Below are positions 60,701-64,000 of a stretch of 64,000 nt of DNA, piece after piece. This stretch comes from Puccinellia tenuiflora (Eukaryota > Streptophyta > Magnoliopsida > Poales > Poaceae), in contig QRDG01000621.1 of assembly GCA_012064385.1 (NCBI GenBank), positions 1,100,243-1,164,242 on the forward strand, given 5' to 3'. The translations under genes were made by a program, and so were the position numbers. The stretch's first letter is position 1. Each line of letters begins with the position of its first letter. The notes beneath the pieces were generated by a model that ran no database searches, was not told the origin of the DNA, and saw nothing but the letters and a program-made list of their open reading frames with translations.

Positions 60701-61652
60701 CTATCGATCCCGCCCTACCTCGCCGTAGACTGCCCAAGCTCCTGAGCGGCACCAGACTGAGTAGCGGAGCCCGAAAGAATGAGAGAAGGGAAACAACATC
60801 ATTGTCCTCGCATGGCAGGCACATTATCGCAGACGTCCGCAAGAATCGGCCTAAGCCTGCGAGGTCGACCTCCTTGAGCACCGTTATCCGTGGGAGGTCG
60901 GCCCCCTTGGAGCACCGCGTTTGTGGCAACGTCACCGCCTTGGAGCACCGTGTCTGGACCGAACCATGGAGCACCACCACCCCCGCCCTGTTGTTGCTCG
61001 TGTCGCAGTAACAATAAAATGCGCTAATTTTAGGCATCCTATTGTGGCCTTGGGTGATCATTTACTATCATCAATGAGCTAAGATCCCAGTGCATCGGAG
61101 CTGCGCGGTCACTGGATCATAACGCACACGCACTGAATTTCGCCTATACAGAAGGGATCTAGGATACCGGGACGCCCAGCGGCGAGGCAACGTCAACCCA
61201 CAAGCCAGATCGCCGCGGAGCCCGTCAGATCTACGCCCCAAACCAACCCACCAGCCAAGATCGCGGAGCTAGATCTCGCATACCCCACCACTGAGGCGGC
61301 CCAGATCTTGGTAACGACAGAGGGAAGGGAGCAGGGGGGGGCGGACGTACCGGCGCCACTCGCGGAGGAGGAAGCCCTCCTCGTGCCCCATCTGGCCGGG
61401 AGGCGGGAGGACGGGCCCGTCATCGGGGGAGCCGCCGAAGAGGCCATCCATGTCGTCGTCGTGGTGGTGCAGGCCGTTGCCGTTGCCGTTGGAGTCGGGC
61501 ATGCCGAAGGGGTGCGCGTTGGCGCTGGCGTCGTGGGCGAAGGCGTAGGGGTCGGGGGAGGCCGGGAAGCCGCCGTCGTCGGGGAGGAAGGGGGAGGAGT
61601 GGTAGGGCGCGGCGGCCGGGGAGGAGGCCGGCGAGTCGAAGGCGGTGGCCAT
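57731..61652 (-). CDS. Clathrin light chain
   Basis: Clathrin light chain binds the clathrin heavy chain and helps assemble coats for endocytosis and trans-Golgi traffic. Exons on the minus strand are 61652-61351, 58436-58283 and 58186-57731, with GT-AG borders. They total 912 bp, giving 303 residues, normal for plant CLC. Exon 1 is Ser/Pro/Asp/His-rich (MATAFDSPASSP, HHHDDDMDGLFGG) and ends in LREWRR. Exon 2 gives the coiled-coil heavy-chain-binding region (NAILLEEKEKHEKELRSQII). Exon 3 has NREREK/FLSNQEKFH-type residues, YWKAISELIPHE, GKKDKDKKPGIVVVQGPKPG and an Ala/Pro/Lys-rich tail. Only the distal exon 1 keeps the frame: 302+154+456 is divisible by 3. The proximal copy does not. Intron 1 is then about 2.9 kb. 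Confidence 0.85.
59685..59955 (-). pseudogene. Duplicate, frameshifted clathrin light chain exon 1
   Basis: This is a second copy of exon 1 with an intact ATG (59955) and donor (GCGCCG/GTACGT). Compared with 61651-61351 it lacks 4 bp in the CCCTTCC region near 59895 and also 6 bp and 21 bp that are in-frame. The 4-bp loss shifts the frame, so splicing to exons 2 and 3 would not give clathrin light chain. It lies inside intron 1 of the coding-competent form and may still act as a non-productive alternative first exon. Confidence 0.8.
60282..60374. mobile_element. Stowaway-like MITE, 93 bp (left duplicate)
   Basis: CTTCCTCCGATCCGATTTGG pairs imperfectly with CCAATCGGAGGGAG. TA flanks both ends. 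The element lies upstream of the duplicated CLC exon 1. Confidence 0.75.
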
Positions 61653-61870
61653 GAGATCTGGGGGGAATCGAGCGAGCTGGGCTGGGGGGGAAGGTGGTGA
61701 TCTGGGTGGAAGCGGAATGGTCGTGGTGGGAGGTGAAGAGGAAGAGGAAGAGGAGGAAGGGTCGTTGGATGTGGGCTTCAGGATGGGCCGTTGGATTGTC
61801 AACTGCTCGTCTGGGAAATTGTCCACCAGCCTTTGAATTCGATTAAGAAATAAATTACTACAGGTGTAAC

Positions 61871-62698
61871 TTTTTTTTTTTTTTTTTTGCTAATATCGTG
61901 TCTCATTTATAAAACACCTATCTTACATAACTGAAAGATAGGATAAAACTATGCGACAAACCAGCGCATATCCCTCTTCTTCGACGCCACCGTAGTAGCC
62001 ACCAAAGAGAAAAGAGACAGATCACCTCTCCAACCCAGCTCACACGGCTTCATCGCTGATCAGAAGCTTTTCGGACCTCCAAACTAGTTTTTCATACAAC
62101 AAACCGTTACTATTGAAAAAATCAGCCGGGGCCCAGCACAACCCCGGACACGCCATCGAACTTCAGAACTGACACCACCACACGATGACATCGTAGTAAG
62201 AAACCAGAACCGTCAACCTCCAACCATGAACCCGGCACACGGTGCACCATCTTCCAGCTGTCACCAGCACGGACAACCGTTACACGTACTCCTGGACAAA
62301 TCCTCTCTACTCCGCCATGACGTCGGAGACAACGTCGTAGTAACGAGGACAGAGCAAGACGAAAGACCCATCTCATGTAATCGATGTCGCCGCCTCACTG
62401 ACACCATCCATGAACCCTAGAGCTACGGACTCCGAGACGCTGCCATAAAGGACGACGCCAATGTGGGAGTGGAGTTGAGGTAGATTTATTCGCCCGAGCG
62501 TCGCTCCCACCACCCCCAACGACACACCATGCCAAAATTATCCAAACCCTAACTACCAGGGAGGAAACGGGGTCCCCTCTCCCTCCTGCCGCCGAAGCAG
62601 CAAGCGGAGTGAGAGGGGCCCAACTCCTTCGTCGGTAGAGATGAGAGGAAGAAAGGAGTCACCTTCCTGGTCGCCTCTGGTGGCGGCTAGGTTAGGGA
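61871..62698 (-). mobile_element. Poly(A)-tailed retroposon insertion (LINE 3' fragment or SINE-like)
   Basis: An 18-base T run (61871-61888) marks a poly(A) tail on the minus strand. Target duplications CTACAGGTGTAAC (61858-61870) and CTACAGTTCTAAC (62699-62711) differ at two of 13 bases. The homologous site in the left duplicate near 60232-60245 lacks the insert, which proves it is an insertion. The body has no clear RT or endonuclease frame; I cannot name the family. Confidence 0.75.
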
Positions 62699-62758
62699 CT
62701 ACAGTTCTAACTATTGCGAGTAAGATGTAAAGCCTGTAAAAGAAAAGGAAAAAGAGTA

Positions 62759-62851
62759 CTTCTTCTGATCCGATTTGGTTGTCGCCGGCTCTTTGCAACT
62801 TTCTACGTGCATAGCTCTCCTTCCGCGTCAATCAATTCCGATCGGATGGAG
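62759..62851. mobile_element. Stowaway-like MITE, 93 bp (right duplicate)
   Basis: This is the same element as 60282-60374, carried along by the tandem duplication. It has the same length, and its ends have drifted (CTTCTTCTGATCCG and CGATCGGATGGAG). TA flanks remain. Confidence 0.75.
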
Positions 62852-63522
62852 TAAGATGTAAACCGAACGAGAGGCTTGACAAATGATCGAAGTGTGTCCT
62901 TAATTGATGATCTTGCATGAATATATCCATTTGGAGAACTGCCAACATAGATGAAGAGGGGAAATGCATCGGCAGTTGCTATATTGGCAAGTGCAAGATA
63001 CAGGGGACATGAGGATTTCCTCCGGGAACCGTCTGGTTCAGTGTCAACACTAATTTTACCAATCCAAAAGTTAGTACACATGTTTCATGTGGGTAGAGTG
63101 TGGTGGGAAAGGTGTGTCCGGGCATGCCTACCATGTTGGATTATGTACAGTCGGATCCACACATGTCCACTACTTCTCCCCGGCCGATCCATCCGCCCTA
63201 TCGATCGCGCCCTACCTCGCCTCCTAGACTGCCTAAGCTCCCGAGCGACGCCGGACTAAGCAGCGGAGCCCGAAAGAAGGAGAGAAGGGAAACAACATCA
63301 TTGTCCTCGCGTGGCCGCCACGTTATTGCGGACATCCGCAAGAATCGGCCTAGGCGATGGTCCGTGGCGAGGTCGGCCTCCTTGAGCGTCATTTCTTGGA
63401 GATCCGTGGGGGGTCGGCCCCTTGGAGCACTGTGTTTGTGGCAACGTCGCCGCCACCTTGGAGCCGTGTTTGCACCGAACCATGGAGCACTACCACCTCC
63501 GCCCAGTTGTTGCTCGTGTCGC

Positions 63523-64000
63523 GGATGATGAGGTACGAGCCGCCCAGCTGCGCGGCCTTAATCATGGGAGCAGACCCCGTGAGACCCAACTATTACTACC
63601 CTTAAGAGCATCTCCAACAGATGCGCGGTCTGGTCGCGCGCTAAATTTTTTCCAGCGCCGAATTAGCGTTTTAGTGCGCGTGGAAGGGTGAGATTTTCCA
63701 GGCGCTAAGCGCGCCACAAACAGGTTTTTGCAAACTAGAATCTCTACTTCTCTACTTTAAAAAGAAATAACTTCCTCAATCTGCCTCTCCACTTTTTGGC
63801 TATGCCTTCGTCCAACTCCCATCGCTGGTTTTTTCCCACTTCAGTTTTCTCCACTAATTAATTACCCAAATCAATCACGTACATCAACGTTGCCAAAAAT
63901 TACGTAAACAGACTATCTCCATTAATTACACGTACAAATACTGTCTCCCCACATACGCGCGCTAGCTAAAATTTCTCCATTAATTTCAGGTACCCACGTA
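63523..64000. other. Unique right flank with a possible MITE end
   Basis: AAGAGCATCTCCAACAG at 63604-63620 resembles a common terminus of grass MITEs, and the following GCGCGC-rich bases fit. The partner end would lie beyond the window. No gene is seen. Confidence 0.35.

Larger units (their letters stand above)
59364..61004. repeat. Tandem duplication, left unit (CLC exon 1 plus upstream region)
   Basis: This 1641-bp unit begins GCAGTAACAATAAAATGCGC and is repeated from 61005. It contains CLC exon 1, its 5' flank and a 93-bp MITE. The join at 61004/61005 (CGTGTC/GCAGTAAC) shares only the bases GC with the right-hand end (CGTGTCGCGG at 63516-63525), so there is little microhomology. Copies differ at many sites, so this duplication is older than the one at 4968-18492. 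Confidence 0.85.
61005..63522. repeat. Tandem duplication, right unit (with retroposon insertion)
   Basis: This is colinear with 59364-61004 except for an 828-bp insertion at 61871-62698 plus its target duplication. It ends near TTGTTGCTCGTGTCGC at 63522, after which sequence is unique. It contains the intact CLC exon 1. Confidence 0.85.

Overview
The window is nuclear DNA of a grass, most likely a Pooideae cereal or relative. The evidence is spliced GT-AG genes, many Stowaway-type MITEs (termini CTCCCTCC...GGAG flanked by TA), an L1-type LINE, a TAT-lineage Gypsy element, and a long-LTR non-coding retrotransposon resembling the Triticeae LARD/Sukkula type. The species cannot be fixed from sequence alone. 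No bacterial, organellar, CRISPR, rRNA or tRNA feature was seen.

The left half (1-32331) is a nest of retrotransposons. A TAT-type Gypsy element lies on the minus strand: 5' LTR 31428-32331, gag 31102 down to 28862, protease 15673-14847, RT/RNase H/integrase down to 11417, and truncated 3' LTR 4968-5625. Between pol and the 3' LTR it carries a spliced plus-strand (antisense) gene at 6702-10624 and three ~190-bp tandem repeats. A 13.2-kb non-autonomous element with 5.16-kb LTRs (15674-28861, plus strand, TSD GTGAG) inserted into its gag-pro frame. A later ~13.5-kb tandem duplication makes bases 1-4960 a near-perfect copy of 13532-18492, with a junction at 4961-4967. The TAT element itself sits in a Helitron Rep gene (32332-33960), whose other half should lie upstream of the window.

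The middle (34-48 kb) holds a 353-bp direct repeat, a small MITE, an F-box/FBD gene with two apparent frameshifts (36036-37729), and a near full-length but dead LINE (38404-45973, 13-bp TSD). It also holds a decayed MFS-transporter fragment and an intact single-exon LEA_2/NDR1-HIN1-like gene (47783-48418, minus).

The right part (48.5-64 kb) is AT-rich intergenic DNA with several Stowaway MITEs and a fold-back element, followed by a clathrin light chain gene on the minus strand (61652-57731). Exon 1 of that gene plus about 1 kb of upstream sequence is tandemly duplicated. The distal exon 1 keeps the reading frame with exons 2 and 3, while the proximal copy has a 4-bp frameshift and now lies inside the predicted first intron. 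A poly(A)-tailed retroposon later entered the distal copy, and the proximal copy shows the empty site.

I found no convincing wholly new system. The most informative observations are the recent tandem duplication, the spliced antisense gene inside the TAT element, and the exon-1 replacement in the clathrin light chain gene.
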